Below, in pieces: positions 15,612-22,978 of a stretch of 26,519 nucleotides of DNA. This DNA is from JBLKSS01 sp047607725. Its GTDB lineage: Bacteria; Pseudomonadota; Gammaproteobacteria; Enterobacterales; Enterobacteriaceae. The position numbers were made by a program, and so were the translations under genes. Position 1 is the first letter of the stretch; every line of letters begins with the position of its first letter. Location: contig NZ_JBLKSS010000042.1 of NCBI RefSeq assembly GCF_047607725.1, positions 1-26,519 of the forward strand. Reading direction: 5' to 3'. The notes under the pieces were generated by a model. The model was not told where the DNA came from, did not search any database, and saw nothing but the letters and a program-made list of their open reading frames with translations.

Positions 15612-16526
15612 ATGGAACAACCAGATATCGAATACATCAACGCCTATCTCCTTGGGCTACAGGAGACGATTTGTGCTGCATTGACCGCCGACGACGACGG
15701 CGCCGTTTTCCATGATGATCTCTGGCAGCGCGCCGAAGGCGGCGGCGGACGGACGCGGGTACTGCGCCAGGGCCGGGTCTTCGAGCAGGCCGGTGTGAAT
15801 TTCTCGCGGGTGTATGGCGGCGCCCTGCCGGCTTCCGCCACCGCCCACCGACCGGAACTGGCTGGACGATCATATCAAGCCATGGGCGTCTCGCTGGTCG
15901 TGCATCCGGAAAATCCCTTCGTACCCACCAGCCACGTCAATGTGCGTTTTTTTATCGCCGAAAAACCGGGCACGGCACCCATCTGGTGGTTTGGCGGCGG
16001 TTTCGACCTGACGCCGTTTTACGGCTTTCACGAGGATGCGGTTCACTGGCACCGTACGGCGCAAGCGCTCTGCTTGCCGTTCGGCGGCGACGTCTACCCC
16101 CGCTATAAACGCTGGTGCGATGACTATTTTTTTCTCAGACACCGCAACGAAGCGCGCGGCATCGGCGGGCTGTTTTTCGATGATTTGAATACCCCCGATT
16201 TCCACCAGGCTTTCGCCTTTGCCCGCGCCGTCGGCCAGGGCTATCTGGACGCTTATTTGCCCATCGTCGAACGGCGCAAGTCTCATACCTGGGGCGAACG
16301 CGAACGGCAGTTCCAGCTTTATCGCCGCGGCCGATATGTTGAGTTCAATTTGGTGTGGGATCGCGGCACGTTATTCGGTCTGCAATCGGGCGGCCGCACC
16401 GAGTCTATTCTAATGTCGATGCCGCCGCTGGCCCGCTGGGAATATCATTACGAGCCGGCGCCCAATAGCCCTGAAGCCGCGCTATACCGCGACTTTTTGC
16501 CGGTCCGTGACTGGCTGCAGGAGTAA
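15612..16526 (+). CDS. hemF: Oxygen-dependent coproporphyrinogen III oxidase
   Basis: HemF carries out the aerobic oxidative decarboxylation of coproporphyrinogen III to protoporphyrinogen IX in heme synthesis, in the cytoplasm. It has 304 residues, close to the family's usual 300. Motifs: GGGGRTRVLRQGRVFEQAGV (43-62), PASATAHRPELAGRSYQAMG, SLVVHPENPFVPTSHVNVRF (conserved His 98 and 108), WWFGGGFDLTPFYGF, DDLNTPDF, YVEFNLVWDRGTLFGLQSGG and ESILMSMPP. The start MEQPDIEYIN was chosen by family alignment; the frame is open upstream without similarity. Its stop is four bases before yaiI, so the two are probably co-transcribed. In E. coli amiA precedes hemF; here amiA is missing. Confidence 0.97.
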   Translation: MEQPDIEYINAYLLGLQETICAALTADDDGAVFHDDLWQRAEGGGGRTRVLRQGRVFEQAGVNFSRVYGGALPASATAHRPELAGRSYQAMGVSLVVHPENPFVPTSHVNVRFFIAEKPGTAPIWWFGGGFDLTPFYGFHEDAVHWHRTAQALCLPFGGDVYPRYKRWCDDYFFLRHRNEARGIGGLFFDDLNTPDFHQAFAFARAVGQGYLDAYLPIVERRKSHTWGERERQFQLYRRGRYVEFNLVWDRGTLFGLQSGGRTESILMSMPPLARWEYHYEPAPNSPEAALYRDFLPVRDWLQE

Positions 16527-16530
16527 CGCC

Positions 16531-16986
16531 ATGGAAATCTGGGTGGATGCCGATGCCTGTCCCCGGGTGATTAAAGACATTCTGTTTCGCGCCGCCGGAC
16601 GGCATGAAATACAGGTCACGCTGGTGGCCAATCAATCGCTGCAGGTGCCGCCGTCACGCTTTATCCGCACATTGTGCGTGGCCGCCGGTTTCGACGTGGC
16701 GGACAATGAAATCGTCAAGCGCGCCGCCGCGGGCGATCTGGTGATTACCGCCGACATTCCGCTGGCGGCGGAAGTGCTGGCGAAGGGCGCGCTGGCGCTT
16801 AATCCGCGCGGCGAGCTTTATCGGCAGGCCACGATTCGCGAAAAACTGACCCTACGGGATTTTATGGATACCCTACGCGGCAGCGGCATCCAGACGGGCG
16901 GTCCACCGCCGCTCGGGCAGCGAGAACGCCAGGAATTTGCGCGTCAGTTGGACAAATGGCTGCATCAGGTTCAAACACAACGCTAA
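16531..16986 (+). CDS. yaiI: UPF0178 family protein YaiI
   Basis: YaiI belongs to UPF0178, a conserved family of unknown function with a PIN-like acidic motif. It has 151 residues: MEIWVDADACPRVIKDILFR, LVANQSLQVPPSRFIRTL, FDVADNEIVKRAAAGDLVIT, ADIPLAAEVL, LRDFMDTLRGSGIQTGGPP. The DADAC and DLVITADIPLA acidic clusters are those seen across the family and suggest metal binding, though no activity is established. The start at 16531 has GCAGGAG overlapping the end of hemF, giving a two-gene unit. The frame is intact. Confidence 0.94.
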   Translation: MEIWVDADACPRVIKDILFRAAGRHEIQVTLVANQSLQVPPSRFIRTLCVAAGFDVADNEIVKRAAAGDLVITADIPLAAEVLAKGALALNPRGELYRQATIREKLTLRDFMDTLRGSGIQTGGPPPLGQRERQEFARQLDKWLHQVQTQR

Positions 16987-17048
16987 TATATAGCACTCTT
17001 TCACAATTATTTATGACAAGATAAAGTAGATTGTTGACCTTACGCGAC

Positions 17049-17069
17049 AGCGCCGGCCATCCGGGCGCT
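17049..17069 (+). terminator. Hairpin after yaiI
   Basis: AGCGCCGG and CCGGGCGCT pair with one bulged base around CCAT, 62 bases after the yaiI stop. There is no T tract, so intrinsic termination is unlikely to be strong; it may instead protect the 3' end. Confidence 0.35.
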
Positions 17070-17160
17070 GCCTTCTGCGCGGCCATCGATTAGAGTCATC
17101 ATAATAATCAGAAAAAGCGTATTTCATTCTACGTCTTGTTGATGCAGTGTTATCCTAAAG

Positions 17161-17189
17161 TTAACCGTCACTTATGCGGGTGATAGTAT
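17161..17189 (+). promoter_or_regulatory. Possible promoter of talA-tktB
   Basis: TTAACC (17161-17166) and TAGTAT (17184-17189) are 17 bases apart, just ahead of the talA ribosome site (GGAGTA). The leader would be only about 14 bases, so the true promoter may lie further upstream in the AT-rich stretch 17095-17165. Confidence 0.3.
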
Positions 17190-17209
17190 TCAATTCATGG
17201 AGTAGAAAA

Positions 17210-18160
17210 ATGAACCAGTTAGAAGGTCTGAAACAATTTACCACCGTCGTGGCCGACAGCGGAGATATCGAGTCCATCCGTCATTACACACCGCAAGATG
17301 CCACCACCAATCCGTCCCTGATCCTGAAAGCCGCCAGCCTCACCGCCTATCAGCCGCTGTTTGAAGACGCGCTGGCTTATGCCCGCAAACAGGGCGGCAC
17401 CCGCGAAACCCAGATTATTAACGCCAGCGACAAATTAGCGGTCATTATCGGCGTGGAAATTCTGAAAAGCGTGCCCGGACGTGTCTCTACCGAAGTGGAT
17501 GCGCGCCTCTCCTTCGATCGCGGCATGTGTGTCGCCAAGGCCCGTAAACTGGTAGCCCTCTATCAAGAACAGGGCATTGATAAATCCCGTATTCTCATTA
17601 AGCTTGCTTCCACCTGGGAAGGGATTCAAGCCGCGGAAGAGCTGGAGAAAGAAGGCATCAACTGTAATCTGACGCTGCTGTTCTCCTTTGCGCAGGCACG
17701 CGCCTGCACCGAAGCGGGCGTGTATCTGATTTCGCCGTTTGTCGGCCGCATTTACGACTGGTATAACCAGCGTAAACCGCTTGATCCGTACGTGGTCGAC
17801 GAGGACCCGGGCGTGGTGTCGGTGCGCAAAATCTATGATTATTATAAACAGCACCGTTATCAGACCGTTATCATGGGCGCCAGCTTCCGTAAAGTGGAAC
17901 AGATTCTGGCGCTGGCCGGCTGCGATCGCCTGACCATTTCCCCCGCCCTGCTGGAAGAGCTGCACAAAGGCGATGGGCGCGTTGAGCGTAAACTGTCTCC
18001 CTCTACCGAAGGTTTTCATCAGCCGGCGCCGCTGTCTGAATCGGAATTCCGCTGGGAACATAACCAGGATGCGATGGCCGTGGACAAACTGGCCGAAGGT
18101 ATCCGCCAGTTCGCGGTTGACCAACAAAGCCTGGAAGATCTTTTGGCGGCAAAACTGTAA
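17210..18160 (+). CDS. talA: Transaldolase A
   Basis: Transaldolase moves a dihydroxyacetone unit between sedoheptulose-7-phosphate and glyceraldehyde-3-phosphate in the non-oxidative pentose phosphate pathway. It has 316 residues, the E. coli TalA length. The Schiff-base lysine is K131 in RILIKLASTWEGIQAAEELE, with conserved D16 in FTTVVADSGDIES and the TNPSLILKA segment. Other signatures are VPGRVSTEVDARLSFD, NLTLLFSFAQARACTEAGV and SPFVGRIYDWY. The start at 17210 (MNQLEGLKQF) has GGAGTA upstream; an earlier in-frame start adds residues without similarity. The call talA rather than talB rests on its neighbour tktB, 15 bases downstream, as in E. coli. The eut/maeB region that precedes talA there is missing. 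Confidence 0.96.
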   Translation: MNQLEGLKQFTTVVADSGDIESIRHYTPQDATTNPSLILKAASLTAYQPLFEDALAYARKQGGTRETQIINASDKLAVIIGVEILKSVPGRVSTEVDARLSFDRGMCVAKARKLVALYQEQGIDKSRILIKLASTWEGIQAAEELEKEGINCNLTLLFSFAQARACTEAGVYLISPFVGRIYDWYNQRKPLDPYVVDEDPGVVSVRKIYDYYKQHRYQTVIMGASFRKVEQILALAGCDRLTISPALLEELHKGDGRVERKLSPSTEGFHQPAPLSESEFRWEHNQDAMAVDKLAEGIRQFAVDQQSLEDLLAAKL

Positions 18161-18175
18161 CCTTTGGAGCATCTA

Positions 18176-20170
18176 ATGACATCAAGAAAAGCGCTTGCCA
18201 ACGCTATCCGTGCGTTAAGCATGGACGCTGTGCAAAAAGCCTATTCCGGCCATCCCGGCGCGCCGATGGGCATGGCGGATATCGCCGAAGTCCTGTGGCG
18301 CGATTACATGAACCATAATCCGTCCAATCCGAAATGGGCCGACCGCGACCGTTTTATTCTTTCCAACGGGCACGGCTCGATGCTGCTTTACAGCCTGTTG
18401 CACCTCACCGGCTACAATCTGCCGATGGAAGAATTGAAAAACTTCCGGCAGCTGCATTCCAAAACGCCGGGGCATCCGGAATACGGCTACACCGATGGCG
18501 TGGAAACCACGACCGGGCCGCTGGGCCAGGGCATTGCCAACGCCGTCGGTCTGGCGATTGGCGAGCGCACGCTGGCGGCGCAGTTCAACCGCCCCGGCCA
18601 TGAGATTGTCGATCACCATACCTATGTTTTCCTCGGCGACGGCTGCATGATGGAAGGCATCTCCCATGAAGTCTGCTCGCTGGCCGGCACCATGAAGTTG
18701 GGAAAACTGGTAGCGTTCTACGACGATAACGGCATCTCTATCGACGGCGACGTTGAAGGCTGGTTCAGCGATGACACCGCCGCCCGTTTTGAAGCCTATG
18801 GCTGGCACGTCGTGCGGGGCGTGGACGGACACGACAGCGATTCCGTCAAGGCGGCCATCGACAAGGCCCGCGCCGTCACCGATAAGCCGTCGCTGCTGAT
18901 GTGTAAAACCGTTATCGCCTTCGGCGCCCCAACCAAAGCCGGCACTCACGGCGCCCACGGCGCGCCTCTAGGTGACGAAGAAATCGCCGCTACCCGCAAA
19001 GCGCTCGGCTGGAACGAGCCGCCGTTCGTGATCCCGGCGGAAATCTACCAGGGTTGGGATGCGAAAGAGGCGGGCAAGAAGAAAGAAGCAGCGTGGAATG
19101 ATAAATTCGCCGCTTATGAAAACGCTTTCCCCGAGCTGGCGCGCGAGTTCAAACGGCGGATGAATGGCGAACTGCCGGCAAATTGGCAGGCGGAAAGCCA
19201 GAAAATCATCGAGCAACTCCAGGCCAAACCGGCGAAGATCGCCAGCCGTAAAGCCTCGCAGAATGCACTGGAAGCCTTTGGTCCCATGTTGCCGGAATTC
19301 CTGGGCGGTTCGGCGGATCTGGCGCCCAGCAATTTGACCATTTGGTCGAAATCCACCTCTATCGCCGATGATCCAGCCGGTAACTATATTCATTACGGCG
19401 TGCGCGAATTCGGCATGACGGCCATTGGTAACGGTATCGCCCATCACGGCGGCTTCGTGCCCTATACGGCCACCTTTTTGATGTTCGTCGAATACGCCCG
19501 CAACGCGGTGCGCATGGCGGCGCTCATGAAGGCGCGCCACATCATGGTGTATACCCACGACTCCATTGGTCTGGGTGAAGATGGTCCGACCCACCAGCCG
19601 GTGGAGCAATTGGCCAGCCTGCGCATGACGCCGAATATGAGCAACTGGCGTCCCTGCGATCAGGTGGAAACCGCGGTCGTCTGGAAGAAAGCCATCGAGC
19701 GCCACGACGGTCCCACGGCTCTTATTCTGTCGCGCCAGAACCTGGCGCAGCAGGATCGCACAGCGCAACAGCTGGCGGATATTGCCCGCGGCGGTTATGT
19801 GCTTAAAGACTGCGACGGGCAACCGGAATTGATCCTTATCGCCACCGGTTCGGAAGTTGAGCTGGCGGTAGCAGCTTATCAGCAGTTAAAGGATGAAGGT
19901 CGCAAGGTGCGCGTGGTATCGCTGCTCTCCACCGATGTCTTTGATTTGCAGGACGAGGCCTATCGCGAGTCGGTATTGCCGAAAGCGGTGACGGCCCGTG
20001 TCGCCATTGAGGCCGGTATCGCCGACTACTGGTACAAGTACGTTGGTCTGAACGGGCAGATTGTCGGCATGACCACCTTCGGTGAATCGGCGCCGGCGGA
20101 AGAGTTGTTCAAAGTGTTCGGCTTTACCGTCGACAACGTGCTGAGTAAAGCGCGCCTGCTGCTGAAATAA
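18176..20170 (+). CDS. tktB: Transketolase B
   Basis: Transketolase is a thiamine-diphosphate enzyme that moves two-carbon units between pentose, tetrose and hexose phosphates, linking the pentose pathway to glycolysis. It has 664 residues, in the family range. The N-terminal ThDP-binding domain has active-site His 26 (SGHPGAPMG), His 66 (SNGHGSML), His 100 (TPGHPEYGY), and the GDG metal motif at 154-156 followed by CMMEGISHEVCSLAG and DDN. The pyrimidine domain has VREFGMTAIGNGIAHHGG, with the catalytic glutamate, and HDSIGLGEDGPTHQPVEQL. The C-terminal domain has IATGSEVELAV. The start at 18176 has GGAG upstream and lies 15 bases after talA, making one operon. Placement next to talA favours tktB over tktA. 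Confidence 0.96.
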   Translation: MTSRKALANAIRALSMDAVQKAYSGHPGAPMGMADIAEVLWRDYMNHNPSNPKWADRDRFILSNGHGSMLLYSLLHLTGYNLPMEELKNFRQLHSKTPGHPEYGYTDGVETTTGPLGQGIANAVGLAIGERTLAAQFNRPGHEIVDHHTYVFLGDGCMMEGISHEVCSLAGTMKLGKLVAFYDDNGISIDGDVEGWFSDDTAARFEAYGWHVVRGVDGHDSDSVKAAIDKARAVTDKPSLLMCKTVIAFGAPTKAGTHGAHGAPLGDEEIAATRKALGWNEPPFVIPAEIYQGWDAKEAGKKKEAAWNDKFAAYENAFPELAREFKRRMNGELPANWQAESQKIIEQLQAKPAKIASRKASQNALEAFGPMLPEFLGGSADLAPSNLTIWSKSTSIADDPAGNYIHYGVREFGMTAIGNGIAHHGGFVPYTATFLMFVEYARNAVRMAALMKARHIMVYTHDSIGLGEDGPTHQPVEQLASLRMTPNMSNWRPCDQVETAVVWKKAIERHDGPTALILSRQNLAQQDRTAQQLADIARGGYVLKDCDGQPELILIATGSEVELAVAAYQQLKDEGRKVRVVSLLSTDVFDLQDEAYRESVLPKAVTARVAIEAGIADYWYKYVGLNGQIVGMTTFGESAPAEELFKVFGFTVDNVLSKARLLLK

Positions 20171-20187
20171 TTTTTCGCCTTACCTCA

Positions 20188-20221
20188 CGCCGGCGATCCT
20201 CGGGTCCCGGCGTTTTTGTTT
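20188..20221 (+). terminator. Rho-independent terminator of talA-tktB
   Basis: CGCCGG (20188-20193) pairs with CCGGCG (20207-20212), followed by TTTTTGTTTG. It begins 18 bases after the tktB stop. Confidence 0.8.
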
Positions 20222-20341
20222 GTTATCCCCTTTACCCCGTTGCGCCTGGTATCCCAGAGGTTCCGCTTACCAACGCTGTCACGCGCCGCCGAGACCGCCT
20301 TCGCCGGGGGGATACCCCTAACACGCTCCGCTCGCCTATTT

Positions 20342-20383
20342 AAAACGCGCAACCCAGTCCGCGCGCGATAATTGGCGGGTTGC
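20342..20383 (-). terminator. Probable terminator of the ankyrin gene
   Basis: On the minus strand GCAACCC (20383-20377) pairs with GGGTTGC (20355-20349) around a 21-base loop, followed by GCGTTTTA. It starts about 20 bases past the ankyrin-gene stop. The stem is perfect but the loop is long. Confidence 0.5.
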
Positions 20384-20401
20384 CGGCATAAAGCGGACGT
20401 C

Positions 20402-21988
20402 TTACGTCAACGGCGCCGGGGTCGCCCCACGCAGTTCAATGGCAATATCGTCGTCGGTAACCCCCTCGTCAATGGAGCCGATATGATGTTGCATCATATA
20501 GTTTATAATCACCCTATTCGTGTTGAAATGTTGCAGAGAAACGGCGCAATGTTGGGCATCTTCCCCGGTGCGGTTTTTAACCGTGACGTTGATACCCTCT
20601 GCCGTTAGCAACTGCTCGACGATGGCCTGGTTGCCAGCACAGGCCGCCATATGCAGCGCCGTTTCACCATACCAGTCCGTGAGGCGGGTATTCTGCCCGC
20701 GAGTCGCGAGCAATTTATCAAACATCAATGATTTGTTGTGTTTGATCGCCAGCATTAGTACAGTCTGGTGCCCTTGATTTTGCCGGTTAATGTCCAACCG
20801 CTCGTTCTGAAGGGGTAGCGTTAGGCGGTAATTTTTACCCTTTCTGACCACCTCCATCAGCGGCGTGTTGCCATCGACATCGGCAATATTCACGTCGACA
20901 TCCTGACAGTGAACTAGCCGCTCAAAGACCTCTTTTTTGCCATAGGCGGTTGCCAGCCAAAGGGCGCTTTGGTTATAAGTATTGGTGAGGTTGACATCGA
21001 TTCCCTTAACATTAAGCAGGATTGAGCACATTGTGGGTTCGGGCGATTGAGTGGCAATCATCAATGGGGTCCAACCACAGCTATCCTGTTGATTCATATA
21101 GGCCTTAGCAACATTGGCCAGCCGGGTCAACACGTCGGGACAACCGGCGTAAACGGCTAAATACAGCACGGTGGAGTTCCTGTCCTCAGTGACAACCGAA
21201 AGGCTGGCATTATGGCTCAGTAAGCGCTCTACCACGGCGAGGTGCCCATTTTTTATGGCCAACTGTAGCGGCGTGTTTTTATTTTCGTCAAGCTGGTCGA
21301 CGGCGCTGCCAGCGCGTAAATTGGCATCAGCGCAATCGAGATCCCCCTCTTTGGCGACTTGCGCGAGAGAGAGGTAACGTTGCGGGGGAAACCACTTCCT
21401 CGCCGAGTGGCCGGGCCCGACAACGCGACGCGGTGACGGCCCTACAATACGACGCGGGGACGGTCAGATTTAGGCGTCCTGAAGGTTCACAACCAGGAAC
21501 ATAGACCGACATAGGGGGTTCAATGATAAGCGTTTTTTACGTGCAGCGGAGCGCGCCGGCGGCGCTTGCGCTTCGTCCGGGCGAGGGAGAAAGTTAAGCC
21601 GAGCAAACACGTTGTCTCGGTCTGACCGGCAGGGAAATACGGGTTGCTCTGGCGTGCGTCCCGCGCCCAGGGCAGGAGCCGCGGGCGCGAAACTTTCGCT
21701 CGGGGGATGGGCTGCACATGTCTGTCTGACGGTGCGCAACGCGCCAACACCGCGCGATGGAGGGCCATGCGGCCCCCGCGCAACGCCGGGAGGGACGGCA
21801 AACGCTTGGGCTATTTGGCTTGTGAGTAACAAGCCAGTTATAAATAGCGGCATACACCGCGATGACGCGGTGCGGGCATTATTTTCGTCATGTCTGGCCG
21901 CGGGATTACGGTTCGCATTACCCGGTTGTAATTGGCGATTATGGTGGCAGCCAATCTGACGGCGGTACGACGATAATTCTGTAATCAT
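20402..21988 (-). pseudogene. Exported ankyrin-repeat protein, split by two in-frame stops
   Basis: One frame of 529 codons runs on the minus strand from an ATG with a strong ribosome site (AAAGGAG, 21988) to a TAA at 20402, broken only by TAA (21470-21472) and TGA (21464-21466). Residues 1-45 are polar. Residues 46-64, MPLFITGLLLTSQIAQAFA, look like a signal peptide, and a long proline/arginine-rich linker follows. After the stops come PSPRRIVGPSPRRVVGP and then ankyrin repeats of about 33 residues: roughly seven full units and one partial, for example GWTPLMIATQS, GNTPLMEVVRKGK and GETALHMAACAGNQAIVEQL. Ankyrin repeats bind proteins, and symbionts and pathogens often export them toward the host; a host role here is inference. 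The second half could only be made by readthrough or by starting at a codon such as TTG 21262. Base composition is lower in G+C than in the neighbouring operons, hinting at acquisition. Confidence 0.72.
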
Positions 21989-22063
21989 CTCGTTTCTCCT
22001 TTATTGTTAGGGACCACAATTGGTTTTTAACTATCGAATGCGCTAACAGGAAGGGACTATATC

Positions 22064-22258
22064 TCAACTATCGCCCTCTGGAATGAATTGACATTTTTCC
22101 AAGTCAACATCCAAGAAAATAATAAAATAAAACACAACATAAGAGACGATATGCGGCATAAATAATAGCGAATTATAGAGGGGAAATAACAAAAAAACGG
22201 CGGTAACAGAACGCAGCAAACGGTGTGTTTTCCACCTCATTGCGTCATTAAACAGCAT
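22064..22258 (-). CDS. Small hypothetical membrane protein
   Basis: A 64-codon frame starts MLFNDAMRWKTHRLLRSVTA and contains one or two hydrophobic segments (VFLLFPLYNSLLFMPHIVSY, then VVFYFIIFLDV) before a charged tail, DLEKCQFIPEGDS. It follows the positive-inside pattern of a small inner-membrane protein. No clear Shine-Dalgarno sequence precedes the ATG at 22258, and I recognise no family. In AT-rich DNA such a frame can arise by chance, so this is a weak call. Confidence 0.25.
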   Translation of the reverse strand: MLFNDAMRWKTHRLLRSVTAVFLLFPLYNSLLFMPHIVSYVVFYFIIFLDVDLEKCQFIPEGDS

Positions 22259-22773
22259 GGCTTTAACAAATGACTCATTATGTCTTAGTATCCTAGAAAA
22301 AATTTCTGCGCATACCTATCAGAACAGTCTTCCTATTGACAGTCATAATGAGGCAGAGTGAAATAAATCGGCTGACACGTCTACTTTTATTCTCACCGGC
22401 CGACTATTTGCAATAAACGATAAACAATTTTCACACATTGCGAAGGACATAATACGAAAAAAATTGGCGATTCCAGCCATCGACGTCCGGTTTTGCCGGC
22501 AACTACCGGCGGTGGAAGCTGCACCACCTTACCAGGCAATAGATTGAGACGCGCCAGGTTCGGTTGCTGAACGGCGGCGCGTCATGTTGTCGAGGTGTAT
22601 CGGTCGGACGGCTTGCGCAATACACATCGTCATGTCGTCCATCAACGTGCTCATCTGCTTTTCGCTAACTGTGTAGCAACGCTTGAATAATGATCGTCTT
22701 TTTTATTCGCTGGCAGCAACAGCAGATTTTATGATAAACGAATCGATTAATGCCGTAAAAATTCGATTTATTA

Positions 22774-22801
22774 TTGACAAGGTGCGGGGTAACCATATTA
22801 A
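22774..22801 (+). promoter_or_regulatory. Promoter-like TTGACA/TATTAA pair before the octamer array
   Basis: A consensus -35 box TTGACA (22774-22779) is followed after 16 bases by TATTAA (22796-22801). Predicted transcription would begin at about 22808, directly into the tandem repeat at 22817. No gene follows that can be read. Confidence 0.45.
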
Positions 22802-22816
22802 TGATAAGGGTATTGC

Positions 22817-22912
22817 GCGTAATCGCGTAATCGCGTAATCGCGTAATCGCGTAATCGCGTAATCGCGTAATCGCGTAATCGCGTAATCGCGTAATCGCGT
22901 AATCGCGTAATC
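22817..22912. repeat. 12 perfect tandem copies of the octamer GCGTAATC
   Basis: Ninety-six bases consist of twelve uninterrupted identical 8-bp units, followed by a degenerate tail, GCGTTAATGCGTTAAG (22913-22928). Because 8 is not a multiple of 3, copy-number change would shift any reading frame through it. The repeated peptide (RLRDYAIT) in the minus-strand frame is a product of the repeat, not a gene. Confidence 0.95.
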
Positions 22913-22978
22913 GCGTTAATGCGTTAAGCCAATAATGCAATAATGAATTGTAAGGACGCAGAAACGCACTCGGGGTTC

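Larger units (their letters stand above)
21989..22811. other. AT-rich, nearly gene-free stretch
   Basis: This stretch is clearly richer in A+T than the tal-tkt operon. Beyond the small reading frame at 22064-22258 I find no convincing gene. One curiosity is at 22443-22547: GAAGGACAT leads into ATACGAAAAAAATTGGCG, an open frame of 31 codons (RKKLAIPAIDVRF) whose start would be ATA, perhaps a mutated ATG. A promoter-like pair sits at 22774-22801. Otherwise it looks like decayed DNA or the upstream region of the ankyrin gene. Confidence 0.45.

Noticed and set aside
18968..19822. 284-codon minus-strand frame inside tktB
   Set aside because: The transketolase motifs on the plus strand are unbroken; the opposite frame is a codon-bias shadow.
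21612..21959. 115-codon plus-strand frame opposite the ankyrin gene N-terminus
   Set aside because: It lacks a ribosome site and competes with a minus-strand frame that has a strong ribosome site and a signal-like segment.
22817..22912. Possible CRISPR array or plasmid iterons
   Set aside because: The 8-bp units are contiguous with no spacers, so this is not CRISPR. Iterons are usually 17-22 bp, and no rep gene is readable nearby.
22665..22940. 91-codon minus-strand frame with repeated RLRDYAIT peptide
   Set aside because: The repeat peptide is just the 12 octamers read in frame. There is no ribosome site and no family.
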